12,883 nucleotides of DNA from Methylococcales bacterium (lineage in GTDB: Bacteria > Pseudomonadota > Gammaproteobacteria > Methylococcales > Methylomonadaceae): the NCBI GenBank assembly GCA_023144875.1, contig JAGLEW010000097.1, positions 1 to 12,883 of the forward strand, in the 5' to 3' direction. The position numbers and the translations under genes are program-made. The notes beneath the pieces are model-generated. The model was not told the origin of the DNA and did no database searches. It saw only the letters and a list, made by a program, of their open reading frames with translations. Positions 1 to 6,656 of this stretch are shown one piece after another. Position 1 is the stretch's first letter, and each line of letters begins with the position of its first letter.

Positions 1-504
1 GCGGCGGCGGTTGGCGGGGGCGGCAAAGGTTGCAACTGGGGCTGCTTAGGCTTAGCCGATTGCGCCGATGTCTGTGATTTTGATGCAATTCACATGGACG
101 AACATGGGTTGCCAATTGTTAATGAGGATAAATGCACCGCGTGTAATGATTGTATTGTCATCTGCCCTAAAGATTTATTTTCATTGCAACCTGTCAGTCA
201 TAAGCTCTTTGTTGCCTGTAAAAGTTTGGCAGAAGGCGACCAAGCGGAAGAAGAATGTGAAGTGGCTTGTACCGCTTGTGAACGCTGCGTGAAGGATGCC
301 CCTGAAGGTTTGATTGACATTAAAAATAATTTAGCGGTGATTGATTATGAAAAATATGCCGATTTTGAGGTCGATAAAACGCCCATAGAGCGTTGTCCTA
401 CGGGAGCTATTGTGTGGATAGACACGCCTTTAGGCACAACCCGTTCCAGCACGGGCAAAGAGGCTAAAAAAATACTCAGAACAGGCGCATTACCCCTTGG
501 TTGA
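1..504 (+). CDS. rnfB: RnfB-type polyferredoxin, C-terminal part (5' end outside window)
   Basis: The reading frame is open from base 1 and ends at TGA 502-504, giving 167 residues of the C-terminal part. It resembles the long, multi-ferredoxin RnfB subunits of the Rnf complex (membrane-bound ferredoxin:NAD oxidoreductase), in which RnfB passes electrons through a chain of [4Fe-4S] clusters. Visible cysteines in this partial numbering are 11, 15, 21 and 25, then a classical CxxCxxCxxxCP at 45-55, then 86, 90, 93 and 96, and finally 132 (CPTGAI). The glycine-rich AAAVGGGGKGC entry and the GLPIV and CTAC motifs match the extended RnfB form as I remember it. The last ferredoxin unit is unusual: Ala100 stands where the fourth cysteine is expected, and the three leading cysteines of the second motif (about 118-126) are absent. 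No other rnf gene is visible, so membership of a full Rnf operon cannot be judged. The permease gene starts 8 bp before its stop. Confidence 0.75.
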   Translation, partial: AAAVGGGGKGCNWGCLGLADCADVCDFDAIHMDEHGLPIVNEDKCTACNDCIVICPKDLFSLQPVSHKLFVACKSLAEGDQAEEECEVACTACERCVKDAPEGLIDIKNNLAVIDYEKYADFEVDKTPIERCPTGAIVWIDTPLGTTRSSTGKEAKKILRTGALPLG

Positions 505-2260
505 TCTTTATTTGGTCAGTGCTTTACTCATTGCTACCTTAGTATTTCTTGCCAGCAATCGTTATCCTGCACATGTTGTGTTGATGGCGGCATTAAGTTT
601 TTTACTGATTTCAGGGGTTTTAAGCCCCAATGAAGCCCTGATTGGTTTTTCTAATTCAGGAATGTTTACCATTGCTATTTTATATGTGGTGGTGGCGGGG
701 CTTCGGGAAACGGGTACCGTTGCATGGTTAAGTCGCCTATTATTAGGCAAACCCAAAAATGAAACCAGCGCCTTAATACGATTGTTAATTCCTGCGGCAA
801 CTATGAGCGCTTTTATTAATAATAGCCCTGTGGTCGCCATGTTTACCACTGTGGTGCAAAATTGGTGCAAACGCTCAGGCTTTAAAGCCTCCCGATTTTT
901 ATTACCCTTGAGTTATATTTCTATTTTAGGTGGGACTTGCACCCTAATCGGCACCAGTACTAATTTAGTCATTGATGGTTTAATGCGTCAATCGGGTTTT
1001 AAAGGCTTTAGTTTATTTGAATTATCCGCTGTCGGTATCCCGATCAGTCTTGTTGGTTGCCTGTATTTATTAACCATTGGTCAAAAAATTCTCCCCGCAC
1101 GCACGGGAACTTGCGAGCAATTTCAAAATGTTCGTGAATATTTATTAGAAATGACGGTTGAAAAAAACTGTGAATTAGCAGGACAAAGCATTGCAGATGC
1201 AGGGCTTAGAAATTTAGAAAGCCTTTATTTAGTCGAAATTATTCGAGGGAAACAATTATTTCCTGTCATTTCACCTGACACTCGCATAGAAATTGGCGAC
1301 CATTTAGTCTTTGCAGGTGCCGTCGAATCCGTTATTGAATTACGCCGTATCAAAGGCTTAACTATTGCCAGTAAACAAGTGTTTAAATTAGACAGCCAAC
1401 AACAAGAACGACGCTTATTTGAAGCCGTTGTCTCCGCTGAATCACCCCTAATTGGTATTAGTCTTCGTAAAGCCCGTTTTCGACATCGCTACAATGCGGT
1501 GGTTTTATCGGCCGCACGCAATGGGCAAAGAATTCAAGGGAAACTGGGTAATATTTGCGTCCAAGCAGGTGATACACTTCTCATAGAAGCGGCGAAAGGG
1601 TTTTTATTTAAATATCGCAATCATCGAGATTTTTTACTCATTAGTCGTTTAGAAAATTCGGCACCTATTCGTCATACCCATGCGCCAAGAGCCATTATCA
1701 TCATGCTTTTAATGTTAGTATTAACAGTCACAGGCATAATGACGTTATTGCAAGCGGCACTATTAGCCACAGGGGCGCTGTTACTCAGTGGTTGCTTAAC
1801 CATTGAAAATGCAAAGGATGAAATCAATTACTCGGTATTAATTGTGATTGCCTCTGCCTTTGGTTTAGGCGCGGCGGTTCAAAAAGTGGGGTTAGCGGCA
1901 TTATTAGCCGATCAAGCGTTAACTTTGTCGCAAAACAATCCGTGGTTTTTACTGATTTTTATTTATTTTACGACTACCTTGTTAACAGAGATAATTACAA
2001 ACAATGCGGCGGCAATTATAATGCTACCTATCGCCTTAAGTGGTGCCGAGAGCTTATCAGTCAGCCCAATACCCTTTGCGGTGGCAGTCATGATTTCAGC
2101 GTCAGCAAGCTTTATCACCCCCATTGGTTATCAAACAAATTTAATGGTTTATGGGCCAGGCGGCTATCAATTTAATGATTATTTAAAACTGGGTATCCCC
2201 CTTAGCTTACTGACCGCTACAATGGCACTATGGCTTATCCCCCAAATATGGCCCTTTTAA
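497..2260 (+). CDS. SLC13/DASS-family anion permease with two RCK_C (TrkA-C) domains, likely sulfate transporter
   Basis: This is a predicted inner-membrane transporter of 587 residues. Hydrophobic helices lie at about 1-200 and 395-585, separated by a soluble block at about 205-375 that looks like two tandem TrkA-C/RCK_C domains. Paired family signatures are visible in each half: SAFINNSP (104-111) with GTSTNLV (152-158), and TNNAAAIIM (501-509) with TPIGYQTNLMV (541-551). In this superfamily such motifs bind Na+ and the anionic substrate. The start is TTG at 497, overlapping the preceding gene by 8 bp. No ATG occurs in frame before residue 30, which would already be inside the second hydrophobic stretch, so the non-ATG start is preferred; I see no strong Shine-Dalgarno sequence. 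The sulfate assignment is inferred from the ATP sulfurylase/APS kinase gene only 18 bp downstream. The same architecture is also found in carriers of other anions, so substrate is less certain than family. Confidence 0.85.
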   Translation: MVDLYLVSALLIATLVFLASNRYPAHVVLMAALSFLLISGVLSPNEALIGFSNSGMFTIAILYVVVAGLRETGTVAWLSRLLLGKPKNETSALIRLLIPAATMSAFINNSPVVAMFTTVVQNWCKRSGFKASRFLLPLSYISILGGTCTLIGTSTNLVIDGLMRQSGFKGFSLFELSAVGIPISLVGCLYLLTIGQKILPARTGTCEQFQNVREYLLEMTVEKNCELAGQSIADAGLRNLESLYLVEIIRGKQLFPVISPDTRIEIGDHLVFAGAVESVIELRRIKGLTIASKQVFKLDSQQQERRLFEAVVSAESPLIGISLRKARFRHRYNAVVLSAARNGQRIQGKLGNICVQAGDTLLIEAAKGFLFKYRNHRDFLLISRLENSAPIRHTHAPRAIIIMLLMLVLTVTGIMTLLQAALLATGALLLSGCLTIENAKDEINYSVLIVIASAFGLGAAVQKVGLAALLADQALTLSQNNPWFLLIFIYFTTTLLTEIITNNAAAIIMLPIALSGAESLSVSPIPFAVAVMISASASFITPIGYQTNLMVYGPGGYQFNDYLKLGIPLSLLTATMALWLIPQIWPF

Positions 2261-2278
2261 TTAAAAAATAATAAAACA

Positions 2279-3988
2279 ATGACAATCAGCGCACACGGTG
2301 GAACCTTAATCAATTTATATGCCGATCAATCCAATATCGACACTGAAATACAAAAAACTCAAGACGCTCCTAGTTGGACCTTAACTAAGCGGCAGCTTTG
2401 TGATGCCGAGTTATTGGCTAATGGGGCATTTTCCCCCTTGACTGGTTTTTTATCGCAAGAAAATTATGACTCAGTATTGACAAAAATGCGGTTAAAAAAT
2501 GGCATATTATGGCCAACCCCGATTACATTAGATGTCACCAACGCATTCGCAGAGACACTGACCATAGGCGACACCATTGCATTAAGAGATACCGAAGGCG
2601 TTTTAATTGCTAATATGGAAATTAGTGATTGCTGGGAAGCGGATAAAGAAAAAGAAGCAATACTGTATTTTACCTCAACTGATTTAGCACACCCAGGGGT
2701 TAATTATTTACTCAATCAATCCAATGATGTTTACATTGGTGGCCGCATCACCGCAATCACGCCGCCCTTGCATTACGACTTTCAAAGCTATCGACAGTCG
2801 CCCCATCAATTACGGACGCATTTTAAAAATATGTATTGGGATAAGGTAATCGCGTTTCAAACCCGAAACCCCATTCACCGTCCACATGTGATGATGATTA
2901 AGCGTTTAATGGCAAAACATCGCGCAAATTTTGTGATTCATAGCGCCGTGGGAGTCACAAAACCAGGAGATATAGATCATTATAGCCGCGTGCGTTGTTA
3001 TAAAAAAATTCTAAACCATTATCCTAAAAATTCAGCCTTGTTAAGTTTAATCCCCTTAGCGATGCGCATGGCAGGCCCTAAAGAAGCCTTATGGCAAACC
3101 ATTATTCGTCAAAATTATGGCTTTAGTCATTTTATTGTTGGCAGAGACCATGCAGGCCCAGGCCCTAACCAGCAAGGGGAGCAATTTTACGACAATAAAG
3201 CCTCTCAGCAATTAGTGGCGTTATATCAAAATGAATTAAAAATTCAAATTTTACCCGCACCCTTTTTATTATATGCGCCTGATCGTGAAGAATTTTGCGA
3301 AGAAGATCAATTGATTCAAGGCGAAGCGGGGCTGTATTTATCAGGGTCAGAACTGAAAAAAATATTGCAAAAAGGCGCTAAAATACCTAATTGGTTTGCC
3401 TATCCTGAAATTGTTGAAGAATTACACATCACCTCACCGCCGCGTTCAGAACAAGGTGTCACCCTATTTTTTACAGGGCTTTCAGGCTCAGGAAAGTCAA
3501 CGATTGCTAATAGTATTTTAGTTAAATTTTTAGAGCATGGAGGGCGGCCAGCAACGCTTTTAGATGGAGATATTATACGAAAAACGTTATCAAGCGAACT
3601 TACTTTTAGCAAAGAACATAGAGATTTAAATGTGTTACGGATTGGCTATGTCGCCAATGAAATTACTAAAAATGGCGGGGTAGCGATCTGTGCGCCGATC
3701 GCGCCCTACCATAAAATTCGTTATCAAGTACGAGAAATGATCGAGCAATACGGCTCTTTTATTGAAATTCACATTGCTACTTCATTGGAAGTTTGTGAAT
3801 CTCGTGACCGCAAAGGCTTGTACGCCCTCGCGAGAGCAGGAAAAATAAAAGGATTTACAGGCATTGATGACCCTTATGAAGCGCCTACAAATCCCGAACT
3901 TTATATTGACACTGCCAACACTTCAGTTGGAGAGGCGGTAACGATGATATGGAAAAAAATTACCGCAATGGGCATTATAAAAGCCTAA
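2279..3988 (+). CDS. Bifunctional sulfate adenylyltransferase / adenylylsulfate kinase
   Basis: This 569-residue cytoplasmic enzyme should convert sulfate plus ATP to APS, then phosphorylate APS to PAPS, the donor for assimilatory reduction or sulfation. Residues 1-165 form the N-terminal PUA-like domain (LANGAFSPLTGF at 46-57). The sulfurylase catalytic domain follows, with QTRNPIHRPH at 194-203 and GRDHAGPG at 288-295. The C-terminal APS kinase domain (about 388-569) begins with the P-loop GLSGSGKST at 400-408, then LDGDIIR at 428-434. The position corresponding to the serine of the usual SPYR motif in kinases such as E. coli CysC is Ala in CAPIAPYHKIR (471-481). That serine is not considered essential in the family, so activity is still expected. 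Both halves are full length. The gene lies 18 bp after the permease, probably co-transcribed, and replaces the CysD/CysN plus CysC arrangement of enteric bacteria. Its stop overlaps the convergent trhP stop by 4 bp. Confidence 0.93.
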   Translation: MTISAHGGTLINLYADQSNIDTEIQKTQDAPSWTLTKRQLCDAELLANGAFSPLTGFLSQENYDSVLTKMRLKNGILWPTPITLDVTNAFAETLTIGDTIALRDTEGVLIANMEISDCWEADKEKEAILYFTSTDLAHPGVNYLLNQSNDVYIGGRITAITPPLHYDFQSYRQSPHQLRTHFKNMYWDKVIAFQTRNPIHRPHVMMIKRLMAKHRANFVIHSAVGVTKPGDIDHYSRVRCYKKILNHYPKNSALLSLIPLAMRMAGPKEALWQTIIRQNYGFSHFIVGRDHAGPGPNQQGEQFYDNKASQQLVALYQNELKIQILPAPFLLYAPDREEFCEEDQLIQGEAGLYLSGSELKKILQKGAKIPNWFAYPEIVEELHITSPPRSEQGVTLFFTGLSGSGKSTIANSILVKFLEHGGRPATLLDGDIIRKTLSSELTFSKEHRDLNVLRIGYVANEITKNGGVAICAPIAPYHKIRYQVREMIEQYGSFIEIHIATSLEVCESRDRKGLYALARAGKIKGFTGIDDPYEAPTNPELYIDTANTSVGEAVTMIWKKITAMGIIKA

Positions 3989-5337
3989 AAATAACGCGAT
4001 AGTAGCCCGTGATCCGTCTGTAGGGTTGGCAATGGAATTCTTACTTCATAGCCCCCCCCCAAGGCGGACTCCATGCTATGACCATATCTGTCTTCCATCG
4101 CGGTTACGATAATATCTTGATTGCCTTCAGGAAGAATCAATTCCAATTTATCCCCGACTGAAAACTTATTTTTAGCCAAAATATCCGCCATACCTGTTTT
4201 AGAATTATAGCCTGTAATTTCACCACAAAACTGCTGTCTATGGCTTTTAGAATACCCCGTTAAATAATTTTGATACTCATGAGTACTGTGACGTTGATAA
4301 AAACCATCGGTATAACCTCGATTGGCTAAATTTTCTAAAACACCAATTAATTCGGGATTAAAATCTCGCCCCGCAACCGCATCATTAATGGCTTGTCGAT
4401 AACTTTGAGCGGTTCTTGCCACATAATAATGCGATTTTGTCCGCCCTTCAATTTTTAAACTATCTACGCCAATATCAACCAACCGTTGTACATGCTCAAT
4501 CGCACGCAAATCTTTGGAATTCATAATATACGTGCCATTCTCATCTTCCATAATCGGCAATAACTCGCCCTTACGTCCTTCTTCTTCCAGAAAATAGACT
4601 TTATCCGCCTCAGGATGACGTTCAGCGCCTCCACAACTGGCGGTATGACTGACATTATTAATCGCGTCCATTGAGATTGGCGCAACCCCTTTCACATAGT
4701 CACCTTCGGCATTTTCATGCGCAGGCAAGGTATCGTATTTCCAACGGCATGAGTTAGTACACGTGCCTTGATTCGGGTCGCGATGATTAAAATAACCTGA
4801 CAATAAACACCGTCCCGAATAGGCAATACACAACGCGCCATGCACAAATACTTCCAGCTCCATCTCAGGACATTGCTGTTTAATTTCAGCGACCTCATCC
4901 AATGACAGTTCTCGCGATAAAATCACGCGCTCAATTCCTTGAGTTTGCCAAAATTTCACCGTCGCGTAGTTGACCGTATTCGCCTGTACCGATAAATGCA
5001 ATGGCATTTCAGGCCATTTTTCACGCACCATCATAATTAAACCAGGGTCGGCAATAATCAAGGCATCAGGCTTCATCGCAATAATAGGCGCAAGATCTCT
5101 TAAAAATGTTTTCACCTTAGCGTTATGTGGAATCACATTGGTCGCCAAAAAAAACTTTTTACCTAGTTGATGCGCTTCATTGATGCCTTTCGCTAAATTT
5201 TCCTCTAAAAAATCATTATTTCGCACACGCAAACTATACCGAGGCTGTCCAGCGTAGACCGCATCAGCACCATAAGCAAAGGCATAACGCATGTTTCTAA
5301 GAGTACCCGCAGGTGAGAGAAGTTCTATTGAAGCCAT
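3985..5337 (-). CDS. trhP: Peptidase U32-family tRNA hydroxylation protein (TrhP/YegQ)
   Basis: The 450-residue product closely follows E. coli YegQ, now TrhP, from its first residues (IELLSPAGTLRNMRYAFAYG) to the end. TrhP acts in prephenate-dependent hydroxylation of uridine 34 in certain tRNAs. The U32 signature is present: VHGALCIAYSGRCLLSGY around residues 165-182, with cysteines 170, 177, 193 and 197 as probable cluster or metal ligands. MNSKDLRAI (272-280) and SLKIEGRTKS (293-302) are also conserved. I chose the ATG at 5337. An in-frame extension to 5400 would add 21 residues overlapping bamE, and the family begins at this point. It lies 10 bp after the bamE stop, so the two are likely co-transcribed. 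Two oddities: a GC-rich in-frame insertion at residues about 230-244, and nine consecutive Gs on the coding strand encoding Gly427-429. The frame is intact across both. Confidence 0.9.
   Translation of the reverse strand: MASIELLSPAGTLRNMRYAFAYGADAVYAGQPRYSLRVRNNDFLEENLAKGINEAHQLGKKFFLATNVIPHNAKVKTFLRDLAPIIAMKPDALIIADPGLIMMVREKWPEMPLHLSVQANTVNYATVKFWQTQGIERVILSRELSLDEVAEIKQQCPEMELEVFVHGALCIAYSGRCLLSGYFNHRDPNQGTCTNSCRWKYDTLPAHENAEGDYVKGVAPISMDAINNVSHTASCGGAERHPEADKVYFLEEEGRKGELLPIMEDENGTYIMNSKDLRAIEHVQRLVDIGVDSLKIEGRTKSHYYVARTAQSYRQAINDAVAGRDFNPELIGVLENLANRGYTDGFYQRHSTHEYQNYLTGYSKSHRQQFCGEITGYNSKTGMADILAKNKFSVGDKLELILPEGNQDIIVTAMEDRYGHSMESALGGGYEVRIPLPTLQTDHGLLSRYF
4052..4060. repeat. Homopolymer tract of nine C (nine G on trhP coding strand)
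   Basis: Nine consecutive C bases on the plus strand lie about 65 bp inside the 3' end of trhP, encoding part of Ala-Leu-Gly-Gly-Gly-Tyr. The present tract length keeps the frame open through to the expected C-terminus. A one-base slip would replace only about the last 20 residues. Confidence 0.9.
4606..4650 (-). other. GC-rich in-frame insertion within trhP (residues ~230-244)
   Basis: This stretch encodes SHTASCGGAERHPEA. From memory, E. coli YegQ has no matching segment here, going from its PxxxxLGIGAP region almost directly to the conserved DKVF motif, which appears here as DKVYFLEEE. The DNA is clearly richer in G and C than its surroundings and is bracketed by inverted GC arms, CCGCC at 4605-4609 and GGCGG at 4639-4643. 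It could be a small palindromic repeat tolerated in frame, or simply a variable loop. Exact boundaries are estimates. Confidence 0.3.
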
Positions 5338-5347
5338 AATATTATTT

Positions 5348-6091
5348 TTATTGGGTTGGCGCCACGTCAGGCGTTTCAGTTTGGATAGGGGTTTCTTCAA
5401 GCGGTACTACGTCAGGTGTTTCAGTATAATTAGGCGCTTCTTCAAGCGGTGCCATCTCTTTAACATCATCGATCGTTTGTTCAACTTGAGGTTCTACTGG
5501 AGCTTCAATCTCTTTGACATCTTCTATTTTTTGCTCCACAAGAGGCGCTTTCTGTACTGATTTTTTGGAGGTTTTTTCAGTGGTTTTGGTTTCAGAAGCT
5601 ATTTTTTCTGGTGTCTTTTCAGTTGTTGTTTCTACGGCGGCTTTATCTTTTTTACTGGGCGTAAATAACCAAACAATTTTTTCCCACATGGTTTTATCTA
5701 AATCTCTTTCAGGCACATCAACCGTCACTTCTTTCGAGATTTTTTCAACACTCGAATCAGGTTTAAAATCCCCTTGTACAGTGGTTAAAATATCCCCGTC
5801 AAAATACAAAGAAATACGCTTTTGTTTTCTATCGTCCGTCCCATGTTGACTGGAATATAAATAATCCCAACGGGTTTTATGAAAAATATCCACTAACATG
5901 GGCGATCCCATAATATAAAGCACTTGGCGCTTATTCATTTGAGGGCGTAATTGATTAATCATTTCCTGATTGACACGGTTTCCTTGTTGTATATCAATTC
6001 TATATACACCAGGTAGATTATTCAAAATTGTTGTGCAGCTCGCAATCAGCAGACACCCTAACCATATAAAGATTAAAACCGCGTTGCGCAT
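5348..6091 (-). CDS. bamE: BamE/SmpA/OmlA outer membrane assembly lipoprotein with long acidic C-terminal extension
   Basis: The product has 247 residues with a lipoprotein signal: MRNAVLIFIWLG, a hydrophobic core and lipobox LIAS-C, with Cys19 as the lipidated residue. The BamE domain spans about 24-110 and shows LPGVYRIDIQQGN, the MNKRQVLYIMGSPMLVD turn and TRWDYLYSS, all characteristic of this Bam-complex subunit that helps insert beta-barrel proteins in the outer membrane. The ATG at 6091 is chosen because it places the signal peptide at the N-terminus; upstream TTG at 6139 would add 16 residues before it. E. coli BamE is only 113 residues. Here about 135 further residues follow, rich in Glu, Thr, Pro, Val and Lys, with duplicated units at 187-218 and 215-244. 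The tail is probably a disordered periplasmic extension. The gene is divergent from fur, the arrangement known as omlA-fur in pseudomonads, and trhP follows after 10 bp. Confidence 0.88.
   Translation of the reverse strand: MRNAVLIFIWLGCLLIASCTTILNNLPGVYRIDIQQGNRVNQEMINQLRPQMNKRQVLYIMGSPMLVDIFHKTRWDYLYSSQHGTDDRKQKRISLYFDGDILTTVQGDFKPDSSVEKISKEVTVDVPERDLDKTMWEKIVWLFTPSKKDKAAVETTTEKTPEKIASETKTTEKTSKKSVQKAPLVEQKIEDVKEIEAPVEPQVEQTIDDVKEMAPLEEAPNYTETPDVVPLEETPIQTETPDVAPTQ
5360..5449 (-). repeat. Two tandem 45-bp units in the bamE tail
   Basis: Two adjacent 45-bp units, 5405-5449 and 5360-5404, encode PLEEAPNYTETPDVV and PLEETPIQTETPDVA. I count 35 of 45 identical bases. A looser duplication lies just upstream in the protein, QKIEDVKEIEAPVE (187-200) and QTIDDVKEMAPLEE (205-218). 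The pattern suggests growth of the tail by in-frame unit duplication. Confidence 0.8.
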
Positions 6092-6228
6092 AGATAAAAA
6101 AATCCGTAAAAAGCCAAAATGATACAGGATGTTAAACAATTATCCTATAATCTCTCTGCGATTAATCACAAAAAAAGGCTACAATAGAGGACCTATTCTT
6201 TAACAATTGAAATACATGGTGGTATTTT
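6092..6228. promoter_or_regulatory. Divergent bamE-fur intergenic region with candidate promoters
   Basis: This 137-bp gap should contain the promoters of both divergent genes. On the minus strand, TTGTGA (6171-6166), 16 bases, then TATAGG (6149-6144) form a weak candidate for bamE, each box matching four of six consensus positions. On the plus strand TACAAT (6180-6185) is a possible fur -10 element without a convincing -35. An AT-rich inverted repeat, ATTAT-CCT-ATAAT at 6139-6151, overlaps the bamE candidate and faintly resembles Fur-box hexamers. Autoregulation by Fur would be plausible but the match is poor. The region's role is firmly expected from gene orientation; the individual elements are not secure. 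Confidence 0.35.
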
Positions 6229-6645
6229 TTGGAAACCCAAGATTTAAGAAATGCTGGATTAAAGGTTACGTTACCGCGCGTAAAAATTTTAGAAATTTTA
6301 GAAAAACAAACCACTAAGCGTCATTTAACGGCGGAACAAGTTTATAAAATCTTATTAGAAGAAGGGGAAGATATTGGGCTTGCGACTATTTATCGAGTAT
6401 TGACACAATTTGAAACCGCAGGCTTAGTCACACGACACCACTTCGAAGGAGGCAACTCTGTTTTTGAACTTGACTCGGGTAAGCATCATGACCATATTGT
6501 GTGTATAAAATGTGGTAAAGTTGATGAATTTGTTGACCCTATTATTGAAGAACATCAAGCTAAAATTGCCGACAAACTTGGTTACTCACTCACGGATCAC
6601 AGCCTCTATTTATACGGATTTTGCAGCGATTGTAAAAACCTTTAA
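6229..6645 (+). CDS. fur: Ferric uptake regulator Fur
   Basis: This 138-residue cytoplasmic DNA-binding repressor senses iron and represses uptake genes when loaded with Fe2+. It aligns along its length with E. coli Fur: AGLKVTLPRVKILEIL at 9-24, then the winged helix including IGLATIYRVLTQFETAGLV (49-67). The metal-binding HHDH is at 86-89, the structural zinc pair at Cys92/Cys95, and a second CxxC at Cys132/Cys135. The C-terminus stops shortly after that pair and lacks the histidine-rich tail of the enteric protein. The start is TTG at 6229, preceded by the Shine-Dalgarno-like GGTGG at 6218-6222 with six bases between. The ATG at 6216 is in a different frame, and no in-frame ATG occurs before the conserved domain. 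The gene is divergent from bamE, and the Lol permease begins 11 bp after its stop, so read-through from fur is likely. Confidence 0.93.
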   Translation: METQDLRNAGLKVTLPRVKILEILEKQTTKRHLTAEQVYKILLEEGEDIGLATIYRVLTQFETAGLVTRHHFEGGNSVFELDSGKHHDHIVCIKCGKVDEFVDPIIEEHQAKIADKLGYSLTDHSLYLYGFCSDCKNL

Positions 6646-6656
6646 CCGTTCAAATT

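Noticed and set aside
562..870. Minus-strand frame opposite the permease
   Set aside because: Antisense shadow of a hydrophobic coding region, with no supporting motif.
5291..5849. Plus-strand open frames over bamE and the start of trhP
   Set aside because: They are antisense shadows of the low-complexity bamE tail and its neighbours, with no recognisable protein features or ribosome-binding sites.
6139..6151. Fur box in the bamE-fur intergenic region
   Set aside because: The ATTAT-CCT-ATAAT repeat shares only the AT pattern of Fur hexamers and does not fit the 19-bp consensus well enough to call; mentioned only as part of the regulatory region.
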